Assembly (NCBI RefSeq): GCF_012844225.1 | Contig: NZ_JABAGQ010000012.1 | Coordinates: 62,001-126,000 of the forward strand | Direction of reading: 5' to 3' | Length of the DNA stretch: 64,000 nt | Source: Rhodococcus sp. 105337 | Lineage (GTDB): Bacteria; Actinomycetota; Actinomycetes; Mycobacteriales; Mycobacteriaceae | In this document: piece after piece, positions 1 to 11,283 of the stretch | Layout: every line of letters begins with the position of its first letter | Numbering within the stretch: position 1 is the stretch's first letter | Notes under the pieces: generated by a model | The model's input: the letters and a program-made list of their open reading frames with translations, nothing else | Told to the model about the DNA's origin: nothing | The model's database searches: none | Made by a program: the position numbers and the translations under genes

Positions 1-447
1 ATGTTCGGCGAACTCGGCGACAACGACCTCGAGCACCTGTATCGCCAATCGGCGGTGTACGGAACCGCGCTTCAGGTCAAGGAACACATGTGGCCGGCCA
101 CGCGAGCCGACTTCGAGGCGTACTGGGACGAGAAGATCGCGTCGTTCGAGGTGGACGCGAAGGTTCGTGCCTTCACGCGCCACCTGCTTTCCGGTGGCGA
201 CGCCCCCCTCGCAGTCCGCGCGCTGATGCCCGTGCAGCGGTTCATGACGATAGGCCTTCTGCCGCAACGGTTGCGAGAGGAGTTCGCCCTTCCGTGGAGT
301 CGGCGCGACCAGCGCCGATTCGACCTCTTCTGGAAGGTCTTTCCCCCGCTCTATCGCCTCGTCCCGAGGCCGATCCGGCAGTTGTCGGCGACGTACTACC
401 TGCGCGACATGCGCCGCCGCATGGCAGCGCAGCAGCATCTTATCTGA
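1..447 (+). CDS. Oxygenase MpaB family protein (DUF2236), C-terminal part
   Basis: The reading frame is open from the first base of the window and ends at a TGA at 445-447. The visible 148 residues resemble the C-terminal half of MpaB/rubber-oxygenase-like proteins (DUF2236), including a run near residues 31-45 (WPATRADFEAYWDEK) typical of that family. Full members are roughly 270-300 residues, so the Met at base 1 is probably internal and the gene is cut by the window edge. Family members are haem-dependent oxygenases; the substrate here cannot be inferred. It converges on the minus-strand DUF4334 gene, with only 8 bp between the two stop codons. Confidence 0.7.
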   Translation: MFGELGDNDLEHLYRQSAVYGTALQVKEHMWPATRADFEAYWDEKIASFEVDAKVRAFTRHLLSGGDAPLAVRALMPVQRFMTIGLLPQRLREEFALPWSRRDQRRFDLFWKVFPPLYRLVPRPIRQLSATYYLRDMRRRMAAQQHLI

Positions 448-455
448 CGGAGAAC

Positions 456-932
456 TCAGAGAGCCACGTCGCGCTCGAGTCCGAACCAGTAGTGCTCTCC
501 GCCGTCGAAGACGAGTTTTCCCTTCCCGTTCATCACACCGATCAGTGTGTCGTCGTCGACCTTCTTGAAGTGGTCGAAGACGGGCATGCCGTCGTACACC
601 ATCGTCGCGGTCACCTCGCCCCGGAACACGATTTCCCACAGGCTCGCCTCTCCGCGACCGGTTTCCTTGTCGGAGAACAGTTCCCCGTCCTCACCGCGGC
701 ACACCAGGGGTTGCACCTCGGTCGGTGAGACGAACGTCTTCCCGTACCACCGGGACGCGCCGAGAAGCCCGTGGGTGCGATGGCCGGTATCGAAGCTGAA
801 CCCTTTCCAGCGGAATCCGACGAGATCGTCTATCCGTGCCGGCGTGAGACGCGGCCACAACGCGTCGAGTTCGCGCGGATCGATTGTCTCGGTGCGGGCG
901 CGAAGGTCCGCGACGTGCCGAACTACGTCCAT
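456..932 (-). CDS. DUF4334 / GXWXG domain protein
   Basis: This 158-residue soluble protein carries the N-terminal G-x-W-x-G signature (GFRWKGFSF, about residues 39-47) followed by a DUF4334-like C-terminal half (FDHFKKVDDDTLIGVMNGK). Biochemical function is unknown for the family. The ATG is preceded by a clear AGAGGAG ribosome site. It lies 10 bp downstream of the alcohol dehydrogenase and on the same strand, so it is very probably the last gene of the TetR-ADH-DUF4334 operon. The domain pair often occurs near alcohol or aldehyde oxidation genes, which fits, but a specific role is not supported. Confidence 0.8.
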   Translation of the reverse strand: MDVVRHVADLRARTETIDPRELDALWPRLTPARIDDLVGFRWKGFSFDTGHRTHGLLGASRWYGKTFVSPTEVQPLVCRGEDGELFSDKETGRGEASLWEIVFRGEVTATMVYDGMPVFDHFKKVDDDTLIGVMNGKGKLVFDGGEHYWFGLERDVAL

Positions 933-942
933 GTCGTCTCCT

Positions 943-2055
943 CTAGTTGTCGAAGGTCAGAACTGCCTTGACGACTTCGCCCGAGCGCACGGCATCGAGG
1001 GCGTCGTCGAGTTTTGTGAAGTCGAACGTACGGACCAGTTTCTCGACGGGGAAACGGCCGTCACGCCACAGGTCCGCGAGTTCGGGCAGGAACCGATGAG
1101 GATCCGCGTCACCTTCGATCACTCCGGTCAGCGTGCGCCCGCCGAGCAGATGCGTCTGATCGACCGTGATGGGATTGCGGCCTGCCTGCAGGCCGAGTGT
1201 CGCGCACACGCCGGGACTGCCCAACGACGACAACGCCTGCCGAACAACCGATTCGGTCCCGACGGCTTCGACCGCGAAATCGGCTCCGCCGCCCGTGAGA
1301 CGACGGAGATGACGGCCGAGGTCGTCGTGCTCGTCGGGCGATACCACCTCGGTGGCCCCGAGTTCGCGCGCGAGGTCGTGCCGGCGACGGTTGGGGTCGA
1401 TACCGATGATGGTGGTGCACTCCGCGATGCGGGCGGCCATGATCGCGGCCATCCCGACCGCACCGAGGCCGAACACCACGATCGACGAGTCGGGTTCCGG
1501 CCGAAGAACCCGGAGGACCGTGCCCGCGCCGGTGGCGAGCCCGCATCCGAGAGGTCCCGCGAGAGCGACCGGTACGTCGCAGGGCAGCCGCACCGCATTG
1601 CGCTCGGTGACCACCGCCAGCGACGAGAAGGACGATTGCCCGAACCAGTTGCCGTGCAGGGCACGGCCGTTCGCGTCCTGAAGAACAGTCGTGCCGTCGC
1701 TCCGGGTACCGCCGTAGTTGAGCCCGGCGAAGCGGGCGCAATACGCGGGTCGGCCGCGTGTGCAATTGCGGCACTGCCGACACGAATCGAAACCCAGAAC
1801 CACCGCGTCTCCGACCGCGAGTCGCGTCACCGCCGTGCCGACTTCGGTGACGACGCCGGCGCCCTCGTGTCCGAGGACCGCGGGCACCGGAATGGGGACG
1901 CCCCCGGCCGCCGCGGTGAGGTCGGTGTGACAGATTCCGACGCCGCGAATGCGCACGAGGACTTCGTCGGGACGAAGATCGGGGACGCTGACCTGCTCGA
2001 GTTGCAACGGGGCCCCGTACGTCCGGAGAACTGCTGCCGTCGCCGTGCGCCTCAT
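943..2055 (-). CDS. Zinc-dependent NAD(P)+ alcohol dehydrogenase (MDR family)
   Basis: A 370-residue medium-chain alcohol dehydrogenase. Catalytic zinc ligands are visible as GICHTDL (Cys) and GHEGAGVV (His-Glu). A structural-zinc cysteine cluster follows (CRQCRNCTRGRPAYC), and the Rossmann fold shows GLGAVGMAA. The layout matches the class III / aryl-alcohol dehydrogenase group, which oxidises primary or benzylic alcohols to aldehydes. The start is the ATG at 2055, which overlaps the stop of the upstream TetR gene by 4 nt (ATGA); the longer open frame running into that gene is not needed. Translational coupling to the regulator suggests the TetR protein controls its own operon. The substrate is not determined by the sequence. 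Confidence 0.92.
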   Translation of the reverse strand: MRRTATAAVLRTYGAPLQLEQVSVPDLRPDEVLVRIRGVGICHTDLTAAAGGVPIPVPAVLGHEGAGVVTEVGTAVTRLAVGDAVVLGFDSCRQCRNCTRGRPAYCARFAGLNYGGTRSDGTTVLQDANGRALHGNWFGQSSFSSLAVVTERNAVRLPCDVPVALAGPLGCGLATGAGTVLRVLRPEPDSSIVVFGLGAVGMAAIMAARIAECTTIIGIDPNRRRHDLARELGATEVVSPDEHDDLGRHLRRLTGGGADFAVEAVGTESVVRQALSSLGSPGVCATLGLQAGRNPITVDQTHLLGGRTLTGVIEGDADPHRFLPELADLWRDGRFPVEKLVRTFDFTKLDDALDAVRSGEVVKAVLTFDN

Positions 2056-3314
2056 CCGTGCTGTGCTTCCGGCCGGGGTGTGCCGAGCAGTATCGCGAGC
2101 ATCAACTGCTGCACTCGGCGCCGCGTGGATGCGGTGGACCGGAATCGCAGGAGGTTGCCGGTGTCGAGCACGACGTTGAGGGCCGCGTGCACGAGGAAGC
2201 GGCATTCCACCGGCGACAGGTCGCTGCGCAGTTCCCCGATGAGCCGCGCCCAGTCCTCGATGTTGAGTCGCTGGATGTTCCGCAGGTCGCTGCGGTGATG
2301 GGCCGGAAGGTTCCCGATCTCCGCGAAATACACCGACATCAGGGCGCTGTGCTCGAACGACAGCCGGATGAAGAAGTCGCTGAGGGTCTCGAGCGCCTGG
2401 GCCGGTGTCGTCGACTCGGTCAGGGCCGCGCCCACGGCCACCGCCACCCGATCGGCGGCGCGCCGGAACGCGGCTGCGAGAAGTTCGGCTTTGCTGGGAA
2501 AGTGCCGGTAGACCCCGGAGGCGTTGATGCCCGCCGCCGCCCCGATCTCCTCGATGCTCACCTCGTGGTAACCGCGGGCATCGAACAGCAGCACGGCCTC
2601 GTGGAGCAGCACTTCGCGTTTGTTCGCCATGGTGAGGCCCTGGGGTGCGGGCGCCGGGTCGGCTTCCGGGAGATCCGGTACGAGGGGGACCGCGGCGAGT
2701 GCGCGGCAGGCATCGAGCAGCAACTGCTGGATGCGACGGGTGGACAACGGTGCGCGGTGGGTGGTGATCGAGCCGATGACACTGAGCACGGCCGTGCTGA
2801 GCAACACGTGGTCGGAATCGGAAAGATCGGGTCGCAGACGGGAGAGGGTATGCGCGAGCCGCCTGTTGATCGCCACCATCTTCGAGCGGATCACGCTGCG
2901 GTCGTCGCTGGTGAGGTACCGCCGCTCCCAGCGATACAGACCCCCGGTGCGCCGGTTGTCGACGGTGGTCCGGATGAGCGAGGTGAGCTGCCGGTCGAGC
3001 ACGTCGGCCGGATTCTGGTCGTCCCCCGGATCGAGCTCGTTCAGTGCGCCTTCGAGCGCGTCGGCGAGCGTGGCGACGGCGTGGTGGAAGAGCGCGTACT
3101 TGTTCGGGAAGTGCCGGTACAGCGCGGGACCGGAAATGCCGACTGCGGACGCGATCTCGTCGATGCTCACTCCGTGGTAGCCGCGTTCGCTGAAGGCCTC
3201 GGCGGCAACGGTGGCGATCTGCGCCTTCCGGTTCTTGGGCCGGCGGCGCGGTGCGGGAGTGGCGGAGCCGGCCTCCGCGCGGTTGCGCGCCTCGACCTGC
3301 GCGTGTTCGGGCAC
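2052..3314 (-). CDS. Tandem-domain TetR/AcrR transcriptional regulator
   Basis: The protein has 420 residues, about twice the usual TetR length, because it contains two complete TetR units. The first helix-turn-helix is near residues 45-80 (YHGVSIDEIASAVGISGPAL then YRHFPNK). The second is near 245-280 (YHEVSIEEIGAAAGINASGV then YRHFPSK). I chose the GTG at 3314 because a GAGGAGG ribosome site lies 7 nt upstream; the 34 extra residues of the longer frame look non-coding. Such single-chain double TetR proteins occur in rhodococci and mycobacteria. It is coupled to the downstream dehydrogenase by an ATGA overlap. The divergent gap to the 3569 gene probably holds its operator. Confidence 0.88.
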   Translation of the reverse strand: MPEHAQVEARNRAEAGSATPAPRRRPKNRKAQIATVAAEAFSERGYHGVSIDEIASAVGISGPALYRHFPNKYALFHHAVATLADALEGALNELDPGDDQNPADVLDRQLTSLIRTTVDNRRTGGLYRWERRYLTSDDRSVIRSKMVAINRRLAHTLSRLRPDLSDSDHVLLSTAVLSVIGSITTHRAPLSTRRIQQLLLDACRALAAVPLVPDLPEADPAPAPQGLTMANKREVLLHEAVLLFDARGYHEVSIEEIGAAAGINASGVYRHFPSKAELLAAAFRRAADRVAVAVGAALTESTTPAQALETLSDFFIRLSFEHSALMSVYFAEIGNLPAHHRSDLRNIQRLNIEDWARLIGELRSDLSPVECRFLVHAALNVVLDTGNLLRFRSTASTRRRVQQLMLAILLGTPRPEAQHG

Positions 3315-5337
<2,023 letters not shown>

Positions 5338-5550
5338 CCCGGAATGCTCCAACAGGTCGTGCACTTTCCGACGGTGAGTCGCGGACCGCGACATCACCAC
5401 GCTGCACGGTGCCATTCGGAAAAGCCGCTGTTGAAAGCGGATAACACACGCGTCGTTCGGGTCTGCTCCCTTTCGGGATATCGCGCTCTGTCAGTGTTCG
5501 ACCGTGGAGAATCTACGTTAACAAAACTCTGGTCTTACCACCGTCGCCCC

Positions 5551-5566
5551 TGTAATGTGCCTCACA
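5551..5566. promoter_or_regulatory. Candidate Crp/GlxR box upstream of the mce operon
   Basis: The sequence TGTAATGTGCCTCACA matches the Crp/GlxR half-sites TGTGA-N6-TCACA at 9 of 10 fixed positions. It lies 60 bp before the acyl-CoA ligase start, within the 289-bp gap 5338-5626. A TAATGT hexamer at 5553-5558 could alternatively be a -10 element, so binding there would block or reposition RNA polymerase. The rest of the gap holds nothing else I can name. Confidence 0.4.
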
Positions 5567-5626
5567 CATCGAAGGCTCGGCTTCCCACCGGTTCGCCTTC
5601 CTGTCCCGTCACGAGAGGACCCATCG

Positions 5627-7240
5627 ATGGCGCCCCCCGCAGGCACTCCCGGATCGACCGGCACCCGATCGACTGTCACCGAGTCGATGCGTTTTCGTAG
5701 CAACAACTGGAACAACCAGGTCTCCCGGCACGCGTTGATGATTCCCGACCGCACCGCACTCCGATTCCTGGGCGAATCCATCTCCTGGTCTCAGCTGGAC
5801 GCACGGATCGACAAGCTGGCAGATGCGCTGTCGCGGCGGGGCATCGGCTTCGGCGACCGGGTGATCGTGCTGATGCTCAACCGCCCCGAATACCTCGAGA
5901 CGGTACTGGCCGCCAATGCGCTCGGTGCCATAGCGGTCCCCGTGAACTTCCGCTTGACCGCGCCCGAGGTGGCATTCCTCGTCGCCGATTCCGGTGCGAA
6001 AGCCATTGTCGCCGAAGGGCCACTCGTCCCGCTCGCCGCCGCTGCGCGAGCACAGTCGGAAGGCATCGAACTCTTCGTCACCCTCGGTGCCGAACCCGAG
6101 GGCGACGCCGTGAGTTACGACGACCTCGTCGCCGAGGACGGCGATGCCCGCACGCCGGTGGAGATCCCGAACGACACGCCGGCGCTCATCATGTACACCT
6201 CCGGAACCACCGGCCGCCCGAAGGGCGCTGTGCTCACACATTCGAACATGGAAGCCCAGTCGCTCACGTGCATCCGGGCGTTCCGCCTCTTCGACGAATC
6301 CGGCATCGGGTTCTGTGCGTCGCCGATGTTCCACATCGCGGCGCTCGGTTCGATCGCACCGAGCCTGATGCTCGGCACGACGACGGTGATCCACCCCGTC
6401 GGCGCGTTCGACCCCGAGGTGCTCCTCGACGTACTCGAAGCGGAGCAGGTGACCAGTCTGTTCCTGGTTCCCGTGCAGTGGCAGGCCGTGTGCGCAGCCC
6501 AGCAGTCGAACCCGCGAAAGCTGAAGCTGCGCAACATCTCCTGGGGCGCAGCGCCGAGTTCGGATACCATCCTCCGCGCAATGGCCGAATCCTTCCCGGA
6601 TGCTTTCAATGTCGCGGTGTTCGGGCAGACGGAGATGTCGCCGATCACGTGCGTCCTCGACGGAAACGACGCGATTCGCAAGCTCGGATCCGTCGGCCGG
6701 GTCATACCCACGATTCAGGCGCGTGTCGTCGACGACGAGATGAAGGACGTCGAACCGGGTCAGGTCGGGGAGATCGTCTATCGCGGGCCGACCATGATGC
6801 GCGAATACTGGAACAACCCGTCCTCCACGGCGGACGCGTTCTACGGCGGATGGTTCCATTCCGGAGATCTCGTTCGCGTCGACGACGAAGGTTTCGTCTA
6901 CGTCGTCGACCGCAAGAAGGACATGATCATCTCGGGCGGCGAGAACATCTACTGCGCCGAGGTAGAGAACGTCCTCTTCGGGCACCCGAAGGTTCTCGAA
7001 GCCGCTGTCGTCGGCCGTCCGGATTCGAAGTGGGGCGAGGTCCCCGTGGCGGTGCTCGCGCTCGGATCCGGCACCGACGACCTCACCATCGAGGAACTCC
7101 AGCCCTACCTCGACGACCACTTGGCGCGGTACAAGCACCCCAAGGAAGTCGTGCTCGTCGAGGCGTTGCCCCGCAACGCCAGCGGCAAGGTCGTCAAGGG
7201 CCAACTCCGCGGCGGATTGTCCGCCGTGATTCAAGGCTGA
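5627..7240 (+). CDS. fadD5: Long-chain fatty acid-CoA ligase, FadD5-like, first gene of the mce operon
   Basis: A 537-residue member of the AMP-forming acyl-CoA synthetase family. The ATP-binding motif YTSGTTGRPKGA lies at about residues 190-201. The hinge region DRKKDMIISGGENIY is near 428 and the catalytic-lysine segment NASGKVVKGQL near 518. The ATG at 5627 has a GAGAGGA ribosome site; an upstream frame extension has none. M. tuberculosis FadD5 (554 residues) heads the mce1 operon in the same position. The enzyme would activate imported fatty acids or mycolate-derived acids as CoA esters in the cytoplasm. The yrbE genes follow after 68 bp. Confidence 0.9.
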   Translation: MAPPAGTPGSTGTRSTVTESMRFRSNNWNNQVSRHALMIPDRTALRFLGESISWSQLDARIDKLADALSRRGIGFGDRVIVLMLNRPEYLETVLAANALGAIAVPVNFRLTAPEVAFLVADSGAKAIVAEGPLVPLAAAARAQSEGIELFVTLGAEPEGDAVSYDDLVAEDGDARTPVEIPNDTPALIMYTSGTTGRPKGAVLTHSNMEAQSLTCIRAFRLFDESGIGFCASPMFHIAALGSIAPSLMLGTTTVIHPVGAFDPEVLLDVLEAEQVTSLFLVPVQWQAVCAAQQSNPRKLKLRNISWGAAPSSDTILRAMAESFPDAFNVAVFGQTEMSPITCVLDGNDAIRKLGSVGRVIPTIQARVVDDEMKDVEPGQVGEIVYRGPTMMREYWNNPSSTADAFYGGWFHSGDLVRVDDEGFVYVVDRKKDMIISGGENIYCAEVENVLFGHPKVLEAAVVGRPDSKWGEVPVAVLALGSGTDDLTIEELQPYLDDHLARYKHPKEVVLVEALPRNASGKVVKGQLRGGLSAVIQG

Positions 7241-7308
7241 CCCTCCCGCACCGGCCACCCGGTCGCGTTCGGGACCGGGCCGTGGATCAGTGAAAGGAGA
7301 GGGGGCAC

Positions 7309-8118
7309 ATGACGTTCGAACTGCCCAAACCGAAGGGACCGGCACACGATCTGGCGATCCAGGTCGGTGCGCTCGTCGGCTTCTCTCTCGAAACCCTGGT
7401 TGCCACGGCCCGCGTCCTGTTCCGCCGTCGTCTCTCGCTCGGCGAGACCGTTACCCAGGCGCTGTTCATCGCGAAGGTCTGCAGCGGTCCCGCACTACTG
7501 CTGATGCTCCCGGTCGGTGTACTGATCGCGGTGTCGGTCGGTTCGCTCGCGGGACAACTCGGCGCCGGCGCCTACTCCGGCGCAATCGTCTCGTTCGTCG
7601 TGGTCGGACAGGCCGCCGCGCTGGTGTGCGCTCTCATGCTCGCCGGTGTCGGCGGTTCCGCGATCTGTGCAGACCTGGGGTCGCGCACGATCCGGGAAGA
7701 GATCGAGGCGATGGAGGTGATGGGACTCAACGTGGTCGAACGACTGGTGGTGCCTCGACTGCTCGCCTCGGTACTCGTCTCGCTCATGCTCTGTTCCCTC
7801 GTCACGCTGGTCGGTGTCACCGCGTGCTACCTGTACGAGATCTATCTCAACGACGGGTCCGGCGGGGCGTTCTTGAGAACCCTCGGCGAATACGGTCGAC
7901 TGTCGGATTTCGCGACGGCCATGTTCAAGTCCGCGTGCTTCGGCGTCACGTCCGCGCTGATCGCTTCCTTCAAGGGCCTCCACGCCAAGGGCGGACCGAG
8001 CGGTGTCGCCGACGCCGTCAACGAAGGTGTGGTGCTGGCGTTCGTCATGGTGTTCGTCGTCAATACCGTTCTGTCCCAGATGTACACCGTGCTCGTTCCC
8101 GCGGTGGGCACCTACTGA
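7309..8118 (+). CDS. yrbE1A: YrbE1A-like (MlaE family) permease of the Mce transporter
   Basis: A 269-residue polytopic inner-membrane protein of the MlaE/YrbE family. It has about five hydrophobic segments and the conserved cytoplasmic loop EEIEAMEVMGLN (near residue 130), where the ABC ATPase couples. A strong AAAGGAGAGGG ribosome site precedes the ATG. In Mce systems two YrbE subunits form the permease through which lipids delivered by the Mce proteins enter the cell, powered by an MceG-type ATPase that is usually encoded elsewhere and is absent here. The next gene starts one nucleotide before this one ends (TGATG). Confidence 0.93.
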   Translation: MTFELPKPKGPAHDLAIQVGALVGFSLETLVATARVLFRRRLSLGETVTQALFIAKVCSGPALLLMLPVGVLIAVSVGSLAGQLGAGAYSGAIVSFVVVGQAAALVCALMLAGVGGSAICADLGSRTIREEIEAMEVMGLNVVERLVVPRLLASVLVSLMLCSLVTLVGVTACYLYEIYLNDGSGGAFLRTLGEYGRLSDFATAMFKSACFGVTSALIASFKGLHAKGGPSGVADAVNEGVVLAFVMVFVVNTVLSQMYTVLVPAVGTY

Positions 8119-8981
8119 TGATCTCGTACACCACCTTCACCCGTGCGCGCTCGATGACGCATCGCCCGGTCGCCGCGACCGTCGACGGGTTCGCATCGAT
8201 GGGCCGGCAGGTTGTGTTCGCCGGGAAAGCGGTCGCCGGAATCCCCATTGCGCTGCGGCGGTACTTCCGTCACGTGCTCTACCACATCGGCGATGTCAGT
8301 TTCGGATACGCGTCGCTGCTCGCCGGGGGCGGCACGATCGGAATCGTGTTCGCGATGTCCGCGGTGGCCGCGATGATGGTGGGTGTCGAAACGCAGCGAG
8401 GACTCGAGCTGATCGGCATGACGTCCCTGTCGGGCATGCTGTCCGCGATCGCCAACACCCGGGAACTCGCCCCCGTCGTCGCCTCCATCGCGCTCGCTGC
8501 CAAAGTGGGAACGGGCTTCACCGCACAACTGGGCGCGATGCGTATCTCCGACGAGATCGACGCGCTCGACGCGATGGCCGTCCGGTCGATCCCGTTTCTC
8601 GCCAGCACCCGTCTCGTCGCCGCGGCGGTATGCGTCGTACCGATCTACATGGTGGGGTTGCTCGCCTCGTTCGTCGCCACCCGGCTGGTCGTCGTCAACT
8701 TCCAGGGCAATTCGGCCGGCACCTACGACTACTACTTCCACCTCGCGCTCTCCCCGGCCGACCTCTGGTATTCGCTGATCAAGGCAGTCGTGTTCGCGAT
8801 GATCGTGGCAATCGTGCACTGTGCGTACGGCTTCTACGCCTCGGGTGGACCGGAGGGCGTGGGCCGTGCCGCAGGGCGGGCGTTGCGTACGAGCATCCTG
8901 GCCATCGGGATCACCGACGTCGTGCTCACCTTCGCCCTGTGGGGTCTCGTGCCCACCATCCCGGGGGTGGGAGTCTCGTGA
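8118..8981 (+). CDS. yrbE1B: YrbE1B-like (MlaE family) permease of the Mce transporter
   Basis: A 287-residue second MlaE-family permease. The coupling-loop motif DEIDALDAMAV lies near residue 150. An N-terminal amphipathic stretch (YFRHVLYHIGDVSFGY) is followed by five or more membrane segments. Its ATG shares a base with the stop of yrbE1A and its own stop overlaps the GTG of mceA, so translation of the permease pair and the first Mce protein is coupled. It is expected to pair with YrbE1A at the inner membrane. It is the partner of the six Mce proteins that follow. Confidence 0.93.
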   Translation: MISYTTFTRARSMTHRPVAATVDGFASMGRQVVFAGKAVAGIPIALRRYFRHVLYHIGDVSFGYASLLAGGGTIGIVFAMSAVAAMMVGVETQRGLELIGMTSLSGMLSAIANTRELAPVVASIALAAKVGTGFTAQLGAMRISDEIDALDAMAVRSIPFLASTRLVAAAVCVVPIYMVGLLASFVATRLVVVNFQGNSAGTYDYYFHLALSPADLWYSLIKAVVFAMIVAIVHCAYGFYASGGPEGVGRAAGRALRTSILAIGITDVVLTFALWGLVPTIPGVGVS

Positions 8982-10264
8982 CGTCCGCACGCCTCGTCCC
9001 GCGGCCATTGCCCGCTGCCGCCGCCCCTCGCCGGATAAACAAGATGTCGGGTCCGACCCGCCCGGTCCTCGCTCTGATCGGTGTGGTCTCGACCGCGATC
9101 CTCGTCGTCACCGGGGTGTTGCTCGTCGCTTCCGGTGCCGGGTCCTTGTCACGGGATCCGCGCATCACCGCCACACTTCCCGCCGACGCCGGACTGATCT
9201 TCGGTTCCGCGGGGGTGCAGTACCAGGGTGTGCACGTGGGAAGCCTCACCGGAATCGACGCCGGCGTCACCAGTTCCCGTCTGACGATGCAGATCGACGC
9301 GGCGCAGATGTCCGAGATTCCGGCATCGGTACGGGTACGCGTCGTGCCGCGCACGCTCTTCGGCGACGTGTTCCTCGAGTTGGTGCCGCCGGAGGAACCC
9401 GAGCGCGGACCGCGACTCGAGCCGGGGGCGGAACTGAGCGTCGATACCTCCTCGGAGTCCGTGCAACTGGCGAACCTGTACTACCGGGCCGCCGAGTTGA
9501 TGGAACAGCTTCGGCCCGAGCAGCTTTCGGTCGCGCTCGACGCCATGAGTCAGGCATTGCAGGGACGGGGAACAGCCCTGGGGGAGACGATCGACCGCAT
9601 GGCCACGCTGACAACCGATCTCGGCCCGCTCGTCGATTCGGGTATCGCCGCGGCCCCCCAGCTCGCAACTGTGAACGAAGCGATCTCCGCAGCCACCGAC
9701 GATGTCGTCGCCATCATGCAGAACGCGTCCGAACTGTCCCAGGTCGTGCTGGACCGGGAGGACGGTATCCGCCGACTGCTGTCCGGGGGCGCGTCACTCG
9801 GGCAGGAAGGCGCGGCTGTGCTGTCCGCCAACACCGGCAACATGATCGCGGTGGTCCGGAACGGGGCACCGGTGATGGGCGCGTTCGCAGGCAACACCAC
9901 AGGCCTCGACGAGACCCTTCGCTACCTGTCCGTCTTCGGTGGTGCCGGCGCCCGGGTGTTCTCGACCGGCCGGTTCGACATCACCGCAGTTCCGGATTTC
10001 GCCGACCCGATGCCGTACACAGCAGCGGACTGCCCGAGGTACCCGGGCATGGACGGCGCGAACTGCGGTGATCCGGTCCGGACGCCTGCGCCGAACCCCT
10101 CCTCGATTCGGTCCGCATCGGCCGAGCGCGCACCGCTCCGTTACCTCGAGCAGATCGCCGCGGGTATCGCGCCCGACGCGGCGGAGTTCGGTGACGACCC
10201 GTCGGCAGCCGCGTCGATGCTGCTCGCGCCGTTCGTTCGTGGAGCGGAGGTGAGCATCCCGTGA
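8978..10264 (+). CDS. mceA: MceA family lipid-transport protein
   Basis: A 428-residue Mce protein. A single N-terminal membrane anchor (about residues 30-52) is followed by the MCE/MlaD beta-barrel domain (about 60-140, around YQGVHVGSLTGIDAG and GDVFLELVPP) and a long helical region rich in Leu/Ala heptads. That helical part forms the periplasm-spanning tube in characterised Mce complexes. The C-terminus has a Cys pair (CPRYPGMDGANC) typical of MceA. I take the GTG at 8978, which overlaps the previous stop (GTGA); an ATG 22 codons later is possible. Its substrate is presumably a fatty acid or mycolic-acid-type lipid, by analogy with mce1. Confidence 0.9.
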   Translation: MTSARLVPRPLPAAAAPRRINKMSGPTRPVLALIGVVSTAILVVTGVLLVASGAGSLSRDPRITATLPADAGLIFGSAGVQYQGVHVGSLTGIDAGVTSSRLTMQIDAAQMSEIPASVRVRVVPRTLFGDVFLELVPPEEPERGPRLEPGAELSVDTSSESVQLANLYYRAAELMEQLRPEQLSVALDAMSQALQGRGTALGETIDRMATLTTDLGPLVDSGIAAAPQLATVNEAISAATDDVVAIMQNASELSQVVLDREDGIRRLLSGGASLGQEGAAVLSANTGNMIAVVRNGAPVMGAFAGNTTGLDETLRYLSVFGGAGARVFSTGRFDITAVPDFADPMPYTAADCPRYPGMDGANCGDPVRTPAPNPSSIRSASAERAPLRYLEQIAAGIAPDAAEFGDDPSAAASMLLAPFVRGAEVSIP

Positions 10265-11283
10265 GTGCCCTGACCGGACCGATGCTGCGCCTGGGCGCGT
10301 TCTGCGTCGTAGGAGTGCTCGCCGCTGTCGTCGTGGGGAACACCCTCGACCAGCCCGTCGTCGGATCCACCCGCGAGTACTCAGCCGAGTTCACCGATGT
10401 CGAGGGGCTCACTCCCGGCAGCGACGTGACACTCGCCGGAGTCCGTGTCGGCAAGGTCGCGCGTGTGGAGTTCGCACCGCAGGACGACGGAAGCTCGCGT
10501 GCGCGAGTGCACTTCGACATCGAATCCGGTCGGCAACTGACGACCGACGTCACCGCGAAAGTCAATTACGGCGACATGATCGGCGTACGCTACGTCGCGC
10601 TGCGCCTGCCCGCCGACACGACAGGGGTGGTGCTCGAGGAGAACGCGACCATCCCCCTCGAGCAGACCGCCCCGCCGGTCGATCTCACCGCGCTGGTCAA
10701 CGGCTTCAAGCCACTGTTCGAGGCGATCGATCCCGCCCGCATCAATTCCCTCGCGGTCTCCGTGGTGGAGGCGTTCCAGGGGCAAGGCGGAACACTCGAA
10801 TCCCTGCTTCTGCACATCGCCTCGGTGAGCGCGGACGTCGTCGAACAGGAGCAGGTTTTCAACGAGGTGATCGCCAATCTCGAGCAACTCGTCACCGTCG
10901 TCGACCGGCGCAACGAGGAGGTCTCGTCCCTGATCTCCGGGATGGCGGTCGTGAGCCAGGCACTCGCCGGCGACGAGGCGCAACTCGCGGCACTCGTCGA
11001 TCGAGGTAGTTCGGCCGTACGGGCCACCGCTGCACTGATGTCCGGCGCCGTCACCCCACTCGATACCGCGGTGACGGATCTGCGGGTGATGACCGACGCG
11101 TGGATTCCGCAGACCGACAACTTCGACGAGGCGATGGCGGGGCTGCCCGCGCTCGCCGGCAGCCTCAATCGGATCGGCGACTACGGCGGCTGGCTCAACC
11201 TCTACATGTGCAACTTCACGGTCCTGTCGGGAGACTTCGAGACGAACCTTCTCGGCACCGCCTACTCGGAGGTGTGCCGATGA
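10261..11283 (+). CDS. mceB: MceB family lipid-transport protein
   Basis: A 340-residue Mce protein. It has an N-terminal membrane anchor (residues 8-26), an MCE domain around EGLTPGSDVTLAGVRVGKV (residues 49-67), and a helical C-terminal half ending in the small Cys-containing module YMCNFTVLSGDF...SEVCR seen in MceB proteins. The GTG start overlaps the mceA stop by 4 nt. It would be one of six non-identical subunits of the Mce hexamer that carries lipid across the periplasm. No unusual residues are seen. Confidence 0.9.
   Translation: MSALTGPMLRLGAFCVVGVLAAVVVGNTLDQPVVGSTREYSAEFTDVEGLTPGSDVTLAGVRVGKVARVEFAPQDDGSSRARVHFDIESGRQLTTDVTAKVNYGDMIGVRYVALRLPADTTGVVLEENATIPLEQTAPPVDLTALVNGFKPLFEAIDPARINSLAVSVVEAFQGQGGTLESLLLHIASVSADVVEQEQVFNEVIANLEQLVTVVDRRNEEVSSLISGMAVVSQALAGDEAQLAALVDRGSSAVRATAALMSGAVTPLDTAVTDLRVMTDAWIPQTDNFDEAMAGLPALAGSLNRIGDYGGWLNLYMCNFTVLSGDFETNLLGTAYSEVCR

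Noticed and set aside
547-2298. Long plus-strand open frame (583 codons) across the alcohol dehydrogenase region
   Set aside because: It is the antisense shadow of well-supported minus-strand genes in high-GC DNA and has arginine-rich, motif-free sequence. Many similar long frames (for example 8003-8977 on plus and 57811-59220 on minus outside nhaA) were dropped for the same reason.
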